Shown here piece after piece: positions 33,460 through 40,893 of a stretch of 64,000 bases of DNA. Each line of letters starts with the position of its first letter. The stretch's first letter is position 1. Position numbers and translations under genes: made by a program. Source of the stretch: Darwinimomas sp045600945 (GTDB lineage: Bacteria; Bacillota; Clostridia; Lachnospirales; Lachnospiraceae); contig JAZRYX010000044.1 of the NCBI GenBank assembly GCA_045600945.1, forward strand, positions 4,754-68,753, in the 5' to 3' direction. Below the pieces are notes generated by a model. The model was not told the DNA's origin and made no database searches. It was given only the letters and a program-made list of their open reading frames with translations.

Positions 33460-35040
33460 TCAGTCACCGATTACATTTACTATCTTAACCGGAGAACGGT
33501 ATTTCCATGAGGAAATCTTGATTCCGCTTTTCCTGTTTGCGGCGTGTACTATCTGTCCGTTTCCGATGTATATTGCAACGTGGTTGATAGTACCACCCTT
33601 ATTTGCATAAAATACCAGATCACCCGGTCTCATACTTCCGGAATCGACTTTCTTACCGCTTTTAGCCTGAGCACCCGAATAATGCGGCAGATTGATTCCG
33701 AAATTCTGCATAACCTTGAGAACAAATCCGGAGCAGTCACATCCGTTTGTAAGAGAAAGTCCTCCCCATACATAAGGATTACCTATGAACTTGATTGCAT
33801 AGTTGCAAATCTGACCTCTCTTGGAGGAAGCTTTCATTCTTGCAATCTCCGAAGGTGAGAACTTGATTGCTTCATTTAGGGCATATCTTACTTCTACGAA
33901 ATCCGATGATACATAAGCTGTGGTTGCCTCGCCGCTTTCATCGTCATCATCACCCAGATCGATCTTAACCCATCCGTTCTCTTCACCGAGTACAGGATAG
34001 CGCTCGCTGTTCGTAATCTGCGTCCATGCCTTGTACTCTTCCCCGGGACCTTCACGTACATTGAGTGCGTCAGCCTCAACAATAGCCATAAGTTCTGCCT
34101 TGTCAATTGCTATACCTACTGCCGCAGAACCTGTAAGGATATATTTGGTGCTTACATAACCGGTCACCGGTCCCGAAAGTATCTTATACCATCCGTCCTT
34201 TTCCTCCAGAATATCTGCTGCTGAATATCGCGGAAGTTTACCTATGATATCCTGATTATCACCAGGTCCCTTTCGGATATTCAGATAATTGTTAACATTT
34301 GACACGCCGAGATTGTCGTACATATTGAGCACTGCAGTCTTCTCGTCTATCTTTCGTGCTTCATTGAGACATTCCTTTAACTCAACATATTCCTTTGAGA
34401 CATAACCGCTCTTTAGTTTAACCCAATCATCAAGTTCTTCCTCGACTTCGTAGAGTCCGCCTTCTTCGGCCATCCCGATTACATCCGATTCCTTGTTCGG
34501 TTCCGTACGTATATTCAATCGATCCGTAAGGATAAGAGCTCGCAGTTTGAATTCCTCTCTTGCCAGTTGCTTTGCTTCCTCTCCCGTAATGATATACTGA
34601 GCCTTTACAAATCCTTCAATCCCGCCGCTTTTTATTCTGAGCCATTCTCCCTGATTATCAGTGATGGAGCATGCGCTCTTATCATAAAGCTTACCTACGA
34701 TATCCGAATGCTGGTCAGCTTTTTCTCTGATATTCAGATATACACCGTTCTCAAGGTGACAGATACCAATATCTCCGTATGAAGCTATTGTATCCTCTAC
34801 AAGCTTCTCCCTGGCTTCTTTCTCCGCCTGTTCCTCTGCCTGTGCTATTTCCTCCGCCGAAAGCGTGACTTCTTCAAATTCGGTCTCTTCCTGTGCGGCT
34901 GAACTTGCCTTTTCATCCTCAGCTTTTCTGCTGCAGCTGTTAATTCCTATAACTATGCCGATTACGATGAGAACAAGTAATATAGCCGCGCCGATGATGT
35001 AATACTTATTATAGTAGCGGCGTCTTCTTTTTTCTTCCAT
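33460..35040 (-). CDS. SH3-repeat NlpC/P60 cell-wall endopeptidase
   Basis: Peptidoglycan-cleaving D,L-endopeptidase anchored by one N-terminal membrane helix (about 14-36; IIGAAILLVLIVIGIVIGI). Four SH3b domains follow, each with an LNIR/LNVR core: VYLNIREKADQHSDIVG, RLNIRTEPNKESDVIG, YLNIRKGPGDNQDIIG, ALNVREGPGEEYKAW. The C-terminal NlpC/P60 domain has catalytic Cys in NGCDCSGFVLKVMQ, His in GGTINHVAIYIGNGQIVHAA and a third polar residue region. The 526-residue protein starts after AGAGGT. It is divergent from the COG2426 gene. Confidence 0.92.
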   Translation of the reverse strand: MEEKRRRRYYNKYYIIGAAILLVLIVIGIVIGINSCSRKAEDEKASSAAQEETEFEEVTLSAEEIAQAEEQAEKEAREKLVEDTIASYGDIGICHLENGVYLNIREKADQHSDIVGKLYDKSACSITDNQGEWLRIKSGGIEGFVKAQYIITGEEAKQLAREEFKLRALILTDRLNIRTEPNKESDVIGMAEEGGLYEVEEELDDWVKLKSGYVSKEYVELKECLNEARKIDEKTAVLNMYDNLGVSNVNNYLNIRKGPGDNQDIIGKLPRYSAADILEEKDGWYKILSGPVTGYVSTKYILTGSAAVGIAIDKAELMAIVEADALNVREGPGEEYKAWTQITNSERYPVLGEENGWVKIDLGDDDDESGEATTAYVSSDFVEVRYALNEAIKFSPSEIARMKASSKRGQICNYAIKFIGNPYVWGGLSLTNGCDCSGFVLKVMQNFGINLPHYSGAQAKSGKKVDSGSMRPGDLVFYANKGGTINHVAIYIGNGQIVHAANRKSGIKISSWKYRSPVKIVNVIGD

Positions 35041-35067
35041 TTTCGACCTCTGTTACTTTTTATTAGT

Positions 35068-35086
35068 GTATTTTGACACAAAATAC
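35068..35086. promoter_or_regulatory. Palindrome in the 5' leader of the NlpC gene
   Basis: GTATTTTGACACAAAATAC has 8-base perfect arms around a 3-base centre. It lies just downstream of a likely minus-strand extended -10 (TGATATATA) and upstream of the SH3/NlpC start, so it could be an operator or a leader hairpin. Confidence 0.45.
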
Positions 35087-35109
35087 TACTTATATATCAT
35101 ACCACATAC

Positions 35110-35138
35110 TTGCATAATATTTCCAGTTTCGCTATACT
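35110..35138 (+). promoter_or_regulatory. Promoter of the COG2426 gene, leaderless
   Basis: TTGCAT (35110-35115), 17-base spacer, TATACT (35133-35138), plus strand. The ATG is at 35146, seven bases after the -10, with no Shine-Dalgarno. Confidence 0.8.
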
Positions 35139-35145
35139 TTCTAAC

Positions 35146-35667
35146 ATGGCTGAGAATTTGGTAAAAAAGATCGTAGCAGCATCGGGTAGTCTGTTGTCCA
35201 TGCGATATGGCAAACAACTTGTGGTATTTTTTATTTCCCTGATGCCTATTCTGGAATTAAGAGGTGGACTTCTGGCCGCTTCTCTTCTTAAAATGGATCC
35301 CGTCGAGAGTTACATTATTGCCATAATAGGAAATATACTGCCGATCCCTTTTATTCTTTTATTCATAAATAAGATTCTTGAATGGATGAGAAATTCAAAA
35401 ATCGGATTCATAAACACTTTTGCCAACTGGTTATATAAAAAAGTCGATAAGCATAAAGAGCCTATCGAGAAATACGGTTTCTGGGGACTTGTACTGTTCG
35501 TAGGGATACCGCTTCCCGGAACGGGAGCATGGACCGGATGTCTCATCGCATCGGTACTTAACATGAACAGAAAAAAAGCTTTTCTTGCAGCGGTTATCGG
35601 AGTATTCATGGCTTCGATAATCATGATGATCATAAGCTTTGGAATAGTGGGGAAGCTCATATCATAA
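35146..35667 (+). CDS. COG2426 small multidrug-export-like membrane protein
   Basis: Polytopic membrane protein of 173 residues with about four helices. It has the family's FFISLMPILELRGGLLAASLL with the conserved Pro-Ile-xE-RGG, and LFVGIPLPGTGAWTGCLIAS, typical of the COG2426/SNARE-associated-like group annotated as small multi-drug export proteins. Function is not established. The ATG at 35146 follows the promoter directly; an in-frame TTG at 35110 is part of the -35 box and is rejected. It is convergent with yebC, with a nested inverted repeat between. Confidence 0.85.
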   Translation: MAENLVKKIVAASGSLLSMRYGKQLVVFFISLMPILELRGGLLAASLLKMDPVESYIIAIIGNILPIPFILLFINKILEWMRNSKIGFINTFANWLYKKVDKHKEPIEKYGFWGLVLFVGIPLPGTGAWTGCLIASVLNMNRKKAFLAAVIGVFMASIIMMIISFGIVGKLIS

Positions 35668-35670
35668 CAC

Positions 35671-35827
35671 ACAACCGGGACGAATAAAGCACAAGATCCC
35701 GCTCGCATAGATGCTCGCGGACTCGTTTGCCACCGAGTAGATACAAAAAGAAAACACCGACTGAATGCAAGCATTCCTCGGTGTTTTCTTTTTGTATCTG
35801 TTCTTGTGCCTTATTCGTCCCAGTTGT
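35671..35827. repeat. Nested inverted repeat between COG2426 gene and yebC
   Basis: Outer arms 35671-35696 and 35802-35827 are 26 bases each with two mismatches. Inner arms 35740-35760 and 35778-35798 are 21 bases each and perfect, enclosing a further GAATGC/GCATTC hairpin. Between left outer and left inner arms lie 43 bases with smaller hairpins (CCGC..GCGG; ACTCG/CGAGT); on the right only 3 bases. The right outer arm includes the last codons and stop of yebC (35811-35827). The inner hairpin followed by T-rich sequence could be a bidirectional terminator. Confidence 0.85.
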
Positions 35828-36539
35828 GATATACATTTTGAACATCATCATCTTCATCGAGCAGATCGATGATTCTGTTCATCTTTTTTATATCATCTTC
35901 ATCCGTAAGTTTTACGTATGTCTGAGGGATCATCGTAACCTCTGCTTCTGCCATCGGTATCCCTGCTTTCTCAAGTGCTTCACGAACTTCTGAGAATGAA
36001 TCCGGATCCGTTGTGATCTCATAGCAGTCATCCTCTTCAGAGAAATCCTCTGCTCCCGCATCGAGTGCCTGCATCATAAGTTCATCTGCATCCATGTCGC
36101 ACTCTTCCTTATCTACGATGATCTGACCTTTCTTATCAAACATGAAAGATACACATCCAGGTGTTCCGATATTTCCGTATCCCTTTGAGAATGCGGCACG
36201 TACATTGGATGCAGTTCTGTTCTTATTGTCCGTAAGGGTCTCAACTATAATAGCAACACCTGAAGGACCATATCCTTCATATGTATTCTGTTCGTAGTTA
36301 ACCGATGACAGATCACCGGCCGCCTTCTTGATACCACGATCGATAGTATCGTTAGGAACATTGTTGGCCTTTGCTTTTGCAATTACATCCCGAAGTTTTG
36401 AGTTATTGGCAGGATCAGGTCCGCCCTCCTTGACAGCAACCGCGATCTCACGTCCGATGACTGTGAAGATTTTTCCTTTTGCTGCATCATTCTTCTCTTT
36501 TTTATGCTTGATATTGGCAAATTTGGAATGTCCTGACAT
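35811..36539 (-). CDS. YebC/PmpR-family protein (TACO1 homologue)
   Basis: Conserved cytoplasmic protein of 242 residues. In recent work YebC proteins act on ribosomes to ease translation of difficult motifs; some were described as transcriptional regulators. Signature: MSGHSKFANIKHKKEKNDAAKGK at the start, NNVPNDTIDRGIKKAAG, YEGYGPSGVAIIVETLTDN and an acidic C-terminus. It appears monocistronic with AGAGGT before the ATG. Its last six codons are part of a long inverted repeat. Confidence 0.95.
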   Translation of the reverse strand: MSGHSKFANIKHKKEKNDAAKGKIFTVIGREIAVAVKEGGPDPANNSKLRDVIAKAKANNVPNDTIDRGIKKAAGDLSSVNYEQNTYEGYGPSGVAIIVETLTDNKNRTASNVRAAFSKGYGNIGTPGCVSFMFDKKGQIIVDKEECDMDADELMMQALDAGAEDFSEEDDCYEITTDPDSFSEVREALEKAGIPMAEAEVTMIPQTYVKLTDEDDIKKMNRIIDLLDEDDDVQNVYHNWDE

Positions 36540-36581
36540 AAACTACCTCTTTCTTTTTTTATTACTCAAAAATAAATTTTA

Positions 36582-37964
36582 TCACATCTGCCCTGCAAGC
36601 TCAACATTCAGGTTCTTGAGCCATTTCTTTGTCCTGATCCTCGCAAGACTTGCAAACAGCTTTATAAACTCATCCGACTGCTGGACAAGATATACCGCCC
36701 AGAGCGGCCAGTGAAGTCCGAGACCGGTAAATATAACCGCCGGGACCGATACGAGCCACATAGGTAAAAGATCGATAAGGGCACATGCTTTCGTATCTCC
36801 TCCTGCTCTCAATATACCCACGATGGTAATGTTATTATCCGCCCTCCATAATAATGATATGGCTAGAACTATAAGGGTCGATACCGCCATCTGCCTCGTT
36901 TCCGGTGAGAAATTGTAAATGTTCGTGACGGGATTGGCAACCAACAAAGTTATGATACATATAAGGATCCCCGTCATGAAACCAAGCACCATATAGTATT
37001 TCGAATACAGCTCAGCCCGGTGAAGATGTCCTGCTCCGAGTTCATTACCGAGAATAACCGCACATGCCGTTGAAAGTCCCAGAAGTCCGACAACTTCTAT
37101 ATCACTGAATATGCTTACTACCGAAAATGCTGCCGCTGCCGACTCTCCCAGCCTTCCATACGTGAGTGCATGTACACTGTAACCGATTCCCCACAATGTA
37201 TCATTGATACATACAGCCATCGATCTGTTCATGAACTGTGAAATCATTTCTTTAGAGAAACCGAAATAATATCTGATATTGCACCACAGTGGAGAATCGA
37301 TAATCTTGAGCGTTGCTATCATCAGCACTGCTTCCACGAATCTTGCTATTACCGTGGCAATTGCAGCTCCTGCAACACCCAATGCCGGAGAACCCAGTTT
37401 TCCGAAAATCAGTACCCAGTTAAAAAATATGTTTACTATAATTGCAACAACACTGACATATGCTCTCGGCTTTACAATATCCATGGAGCGCAGTCCTGTT
37501 GCAAGTGTTTCCGCTAACGCCATGAATGGCCACGAAAGTGCCGTGATTTTAAGATATATCGCACCTGATTCAATGAGTTTCGGTGAATCCGTAAATATCA
37601 TCATTGCTCTTTCCGGAATGAAAAAGCATATTGCCGTAAATATCAGGGCGAATCCTATGGAAAGTATGCTTCCTATGCCGACTACTCTTCGAATATTCGG
37701 TATGTCATCATTTCCCCAATACTGAGAGGAAAGAACCGACATTCCGCTGGAAACTCCGAACACCGCGAGACAGATTACGAAGAAGACCTTACTTGCAAGT
37801 CCTACCCCGCCCATCTCGATTTCTCCGAGTCTGCCGATCATTATATTATCGACAATATTCGTGAGCATCGCCAGCATTTGCTGTATCGTCACCGGTAAAA
37901 CTATCAGCCATGTACGCCTCAGGAATTCGTGATCGGAAAACAATGCTTTGAAAAATTGTTTCAT
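36582..37964 (-). CDS. MATE-family efflux transporter
   Basis: Twelve-helix MATE exporter of 460 residues, different from the one at 10.7-12.1 kb. It starts MKQFFKALFSDHEFLRRTWL, then LPVTIQQMLAMLTNIVDNIMIGRLGE, and continues with two six-helix halves (second half from about NRSMAVCINDTLWGIGYSVH). It begins three bases after rex, with only a weak ribosome-binding site, suggesting coupling to rex. Substrate unknown; the rex linkage may place it under redox control. Confidence 0.92.
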   Translation of the reverse strand: MKQFFKALFSDHEFLRRTWLIVLPVTIQQMLAMLTNIVDNIMIGRLGEIEMGGVGLASKVFFVICLAVFGVSSGMSVLSSQYWGNDDIPNIRRVVGIGSILSIGFALIFTAICFFIPERAMMIFTDSPKLIESGAIYLKITALSWPFMALAETLATGLRSMDIVKPRAYVSVVAIIVNIFFNWVLIFGKLGSPALGVAGAAIATVIARFVEAVLMIATLKIIDSPLWCNIRYYFGFSKEMISQFMNRSMAVCINDTLWGIGYSVHALTYGRLGESAAAAFSVVSIFSDIEVVGLLGLSTACAVILGNELGAGHLHRAELYSKYYMVLGFMTGILICIITLLVANPVTNIYNFSPETRQMAVSTLIVLAISLLWRADNNITIVGILRAGGDTKACALIDLLPMWLVSVPAVIFTGLGLHWPLWAVYLVQQSDEFIKLFASLARIRTKKWLKNLNVELAGQM

Positions 37965-37967
37965 AAT

Positions 37968-38600
37968 TTACTTTTCGCTTTTGTAATTTAGTTTATATGA
38001 AAGCTTCATAAGCGATTCGGAAAGATGAACGTTCTCAACGATTATATCTTCCGGCACATCAAGATCCAGATGAGAGAAATTCCAGATGGCTTTTATGCCG
38101 GCTGCCGTAAGTCGTTTTGCAACCTCTCCCGAATGTGTTTTCGGGATGCAGATAGCTGCGATTTTGACATCATTTTCTTCGAGATAATCCTCAAGTCTTG
38201 AGAGCGGATAAACAGGTGCACCATTTACCGAATACCCTGCAAGATCCGGATTGATATCGAACAAAGCTTTTATAACAAATCCCCGTTTACCGTAATTGGT
38301 ATAATTTGCAATAGCCTGTCCCAGATGCCCCGCACCGATGACTATCATATTCTGAGTAAGCCCGATGCCGAGTATCTTTCCGATTTCATCATAAAGTTTC
38401 TGAACATTATAGCCGTACCCCTGCTGTCCGAAACCGCCGAAATTATTCAGATCCTGACGAATCTGAGATGCTGTAACTTTCATTCTTTCACTGAGTTCTT
38501 TTGAAGATATCCTTGTGATTCCGTCTTCAAGAAGTTCACCGAGATAACGATAATATCTCGGAAGCCTGGTTATGACAGCGCCCGATACTTTTTCAGCCAT
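37968..38600 (-). CDS. rex: Redox-sensing transcriptional repressor Rex
   Basis: Senses NADH/NAD+ and represses fermentation and respiration genes. The 210 residues have the N-terminal winged HTH (ITRLPRYYRYLGELLEDGI, RISSKELSERMKVTASQIRQDLNNFG) and a Rossmann domain with GAGHLGQAIANY and the FDINPDLAG acidic residue for the ribose. GGAGG precedes the ATG. It is upstream of a MATE gene. Confidence 0.96.
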   Translation of the reverse strand: MAEKVSGAVITRLPRYYRYLGELLEDGITRISSKELSERMKVTASQIRQDLNNFGGFGQQGYGYNVQKLYDEIGKILGIGLTQNMIVIGAGHLGQAIANYTNYGKRGFVIKALFDINPDLAGYSVNGAPVYPLSRLEDYLEENDVKIAAICIPKTHSGEVAKRLTAAGIKAIWNFSHLDLDVPEDIIVENVHLSESLMKLSYKLNYKSEK

Positions 38601-38674
38601 AATTCCTCCATATTTGTTAAAAAATATACAAAAATTATAACATATGAAGAATTAATGTCAATAATCAGCAAAAA

Positions 38675-39595
38675 TCATGCCATGTTTGATAAATAATTGT
38701 CAATTTTTTCTAATAATTCATAATAATTGTCAATGTGGTTGATTTCATCCCTGAACGCCGAGGAACCCTTAAGACCGTGAGTATACCACGCCAGATGTTT
38801 CCTCATTTCAGGTACTGCCCGGTTCTGTCCGTTATATTCTGTCTGCATCTTAACATGTCTGAGCATGGTCGCTTTAAGTTCTTCCTTATCGGGTTTATAT
38901 CCTGCGAATACCCACGGGTTACCGAGTGCGGCTCTTGCTATCATGACGCCGTCGCAGCCCGTCTCACGAACCATCCGGTCTGCCGCCTCAAGAGAATCTA
39001 CATCTCCGTTTCCGATTACCGGTATCTTTACCGCCTCCTTAACCTGACGTATGATGTCCCAGTCTGCCTTGCCATGATAATACTGTTCTCTCGTCCTGCC
39101 GTGAACCATAACGCAAGACGCACCCGACGCTTCCATAATTTTAGCGAACTCGACGGCATTTACCTCCTGTCCTGAAAAACCTTTTCTGAACTTCACAGTC
39201 ACAGGTTTCTTCATTACTCTGGTCATTGCCGAAATAATGCTGCCGGCAAGCCGCGGATCTTTCATAAGTGCAGAACCCTCGCCGTTATTTACGACCTTTG
39301 GTACCGGACAACCCATATTGAAATTGATTGATGACCAATTCCCGTCCTCTACACGTCTTCCTATCTCGGCACAGATACCGGGGTCGCTTCCGAAAAGCTG
39401 AAGGGCAATCGGTTCCTCGCGTTTATCACTGCGCATCAGATCATCTGTGTTTTTATTGTTGTAAAGAATGGCTTTTGCACTGACCATTTCGGACATTACT
39501 TCATCAGCGCCCATTTCTCTGCACAACAAACGGAATGGCAGGTCCGTAATACCTGCCATTGGTCCGAGATATAGTTTTGTTCCTTTATCGGTCAT
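38675..39595 (-). CDS. tRNA-dihydrouridine synthase (Dus family)
   Basis: Flavoenzyme that reduces uridine to dihydrouridine in tRNA D-loops. The 306 residues show the TIM-barrel FMN site: LGPMAGITDLPFRLLCREMG, EPIALQLFGSDPG, INFNMGCPVPKVVNNGEGSA with the catalytic Cys in GCP, VKFRKGF, VHGRTREQYYHGKADW and NGDVDSLEAADRMV. It is four bases inside the end of the preceding small gene. It is shorter than many DusB proteins (about 320-330). Part of the dnaE-pfkA unit. Confidence 0.94.
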   Translation of the reverse strand: MTDKGTKLYLGPMAGITDLPFRLLCREMGADEVMSEMVSAKAILYNNKNTDDLMRSDKREEPIALQLFGSDPGICAEIGRRVEDGNWSSINFNMGCPVPKVVNNGEGSALMKDPRLAGSIISAMTRVMKKPVTVKFRKGFSGQEVNAVEFAKIMEASGASCVMVHGRTREQYYHGKADWDIIRQVKEAVKIPVIGNGDVDSLEAADRMVRETGCDGVMIARAALGNPWVFAGYKPDKEELKATMLRHVKMQTEYNGQNRAVPEMRKHLAWYTHGLKGSSAFRDEINHIDNYYELLEKIDNYLSNMA

Positions 39596-39909
39596 TGTGC
39601 GTTTATCACCTTATAGAATAATTCCAGCTGTCTGAACAGTTCTTCTTTTTCTTTTTGAATACGACTGATCTGAATACCGCTTTCTATCTCATCGAAATAA
39701 TAATCATTATCGTCGACCTGAACAGTCAGCCTGAGCATACCTGATTCATCAAACTCCACAAGTAAAGTACCTCCGACATTTTCCGTAAAGGTAACGCACA
39801 TTATCTGCAGTTCCTGTTTGATGCTGTCCGGAAGCCTGTCGAAATCTTTATTGAAATAATATTTCTGTTCGTATGAATTTGCTCCGCAGAGCACTGTTCT
39901 CTCACTCAT
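39592..39909 (-). CDS. Conserved small protein (DUF6145-like), unknown function
   Basis: The 105 residues begin MSERTVLCGANSYEQKYYFN and contain FDRLPDSIKQELQIMCVTFTE, an acidic central part, and a helical C-terminus (ISRIQKEKEELFRQLELFYK). I recall similar small Lachnospiraceae proteins between pfkA and dus, described as DUF6145; the family name is from memory. It overlaps pfkA by four bases and dus by four, so it is tightly coupled. No catalytic motif is evident. Confidence 0.75.
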   Translation of the reverse strand: MSERTVLCGANSYEQKYYFNKDFDRLPDSIKQELQIMCVTFTENVGGTLLVEFDESGMLRLTVQVDDNDYYFDEIESGIQISRIQKEKEELFRQLELFYKVINAQ

Positions 39910-40883
39910 GTCCTAACCAGTTTTCTCGGATTAAGATAACCTACATCCGTCATTTCCTGTTTTGATGAAATTACTTTTTTGATATCTTCTCCGAGCGGAT
40001 CGCTTCCCCGAAGAACAACAACTTTGTTAAGTTCACCCTGGTCTATCAGTTCAATGGCCTTTTCTCCGAATACGCTTGCCGCCACTCTGTCACGACAGGT
40101 CGGTGAACCTCCGCGCTGCAGATATCCGAGTATGGTCGCTCTTGTCTCGATACGTGTAACCGTCTCAATTCTCTTTGCAAGAGCATCACTTCCTCCGATG
40201 CTCTCTGCATTTACGATGATATGATGTCTCTTCCCGAGAGCACGGTTCTCAACGATATGATCGATGATCACCTGCTCATTGCCGTCATATACTTCAGATG
40301 CAAGAACATCTTCTGCGCCGCCGGCAAGTGCTACCCAAAGCGCGATATATCCCGCGCCGCGCCCCATAACCTCTATGATACTTACCCTCTCGTGTGAAGC
40401 CGAAGTATCTCTGATTTTATCAAGCGCATCAAGAGCCGTATTTACGGCAGTGTCAAAACCGATGGTATATTCCGTGCACGCAACATCCATATCTATAGTT
40501 GCCGGGATGCCTATAACCGGAATGCCTCTGTCCATGATAGATGCGGCGCCCTTAAGACTGCCGTCTCCTCCGATCGCAACAAGACAATCTATGCCGTGTT
40601 TTCTGAGAATATAGGCTGCTCTGTCCTGACCTTCCGGAGTCATCATGCTTTTTGATCTCGCAGTACCGAGCACAGTTCCGCCTCTGTGAATGATATCCGA
40701 CACACTTTTTGAATTAAGATCCTCAATCTCCTCTTTAAGAAGTCCATGATATCCTCTACGTATTCCCTTGACAGCATAACCGTGTGTGATTCCCATTCTT
40801 GTAACAGCTCTTACCGCAGCATTCATTCCCGGAGCATCTCCTCCGCTCGTAAGAACACCTATCGTTTTAATCTCACTGTTCAT
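39906..40883 (-). CDS. 6-phosphofructokinase, divergent active site
   Basis: Phosphorylates fructose 6-phosphate in glycolysis. The 325 residues show GVLTSGGDAPGMNAAVRAVT, IGGDGSLKGAASI (Gly at the position that favours ATP) and GYLQRGGSPTCRDRVAAS. The catalytic loop normally PGTIDND reads PATIDMD here, keeping both Asp but replacing Gly by Ala and Asn by Met; the following VACTEYTIGFDTAVNTA is also divergent. MGRGAGYIALW replaces MGRHAG. It may be a second PFK of the genome or one of different specificity. It lies 10 bases downstream of dnaE, a conserved order. Confidence 0.88.
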   Translation of the reverse strand: MNSEIKTIGVLTSGGDAPGMNAAVRAVTRMGITHGYAVKGIRRGYHGLLKEEIEDLNSKSVSDIIHRGGTVLGTARSKSMMTPEGQDRAAYILRKHGIDCLVAIGGDGSLKGAASIMDRGIPVIGIPATIDMDVACTEYTIGFDTAVNTALDALDKIRDTSASHERVSIIEVMGRGAGYIALWVALAGGAEDVLASEVYDGNEQVIIDHIVENRALGKRHHIIVNAESIGGSDALAKRIETVTRIETRATILGYLQRGGSPTCRDRVAASVFGEKAIELIDQGELNKVVVLRGSDPLGEDIKKVISSKQEMTDVGYLNPRKLVRT

Positions 40884-40893
40884 TTGATACCTC

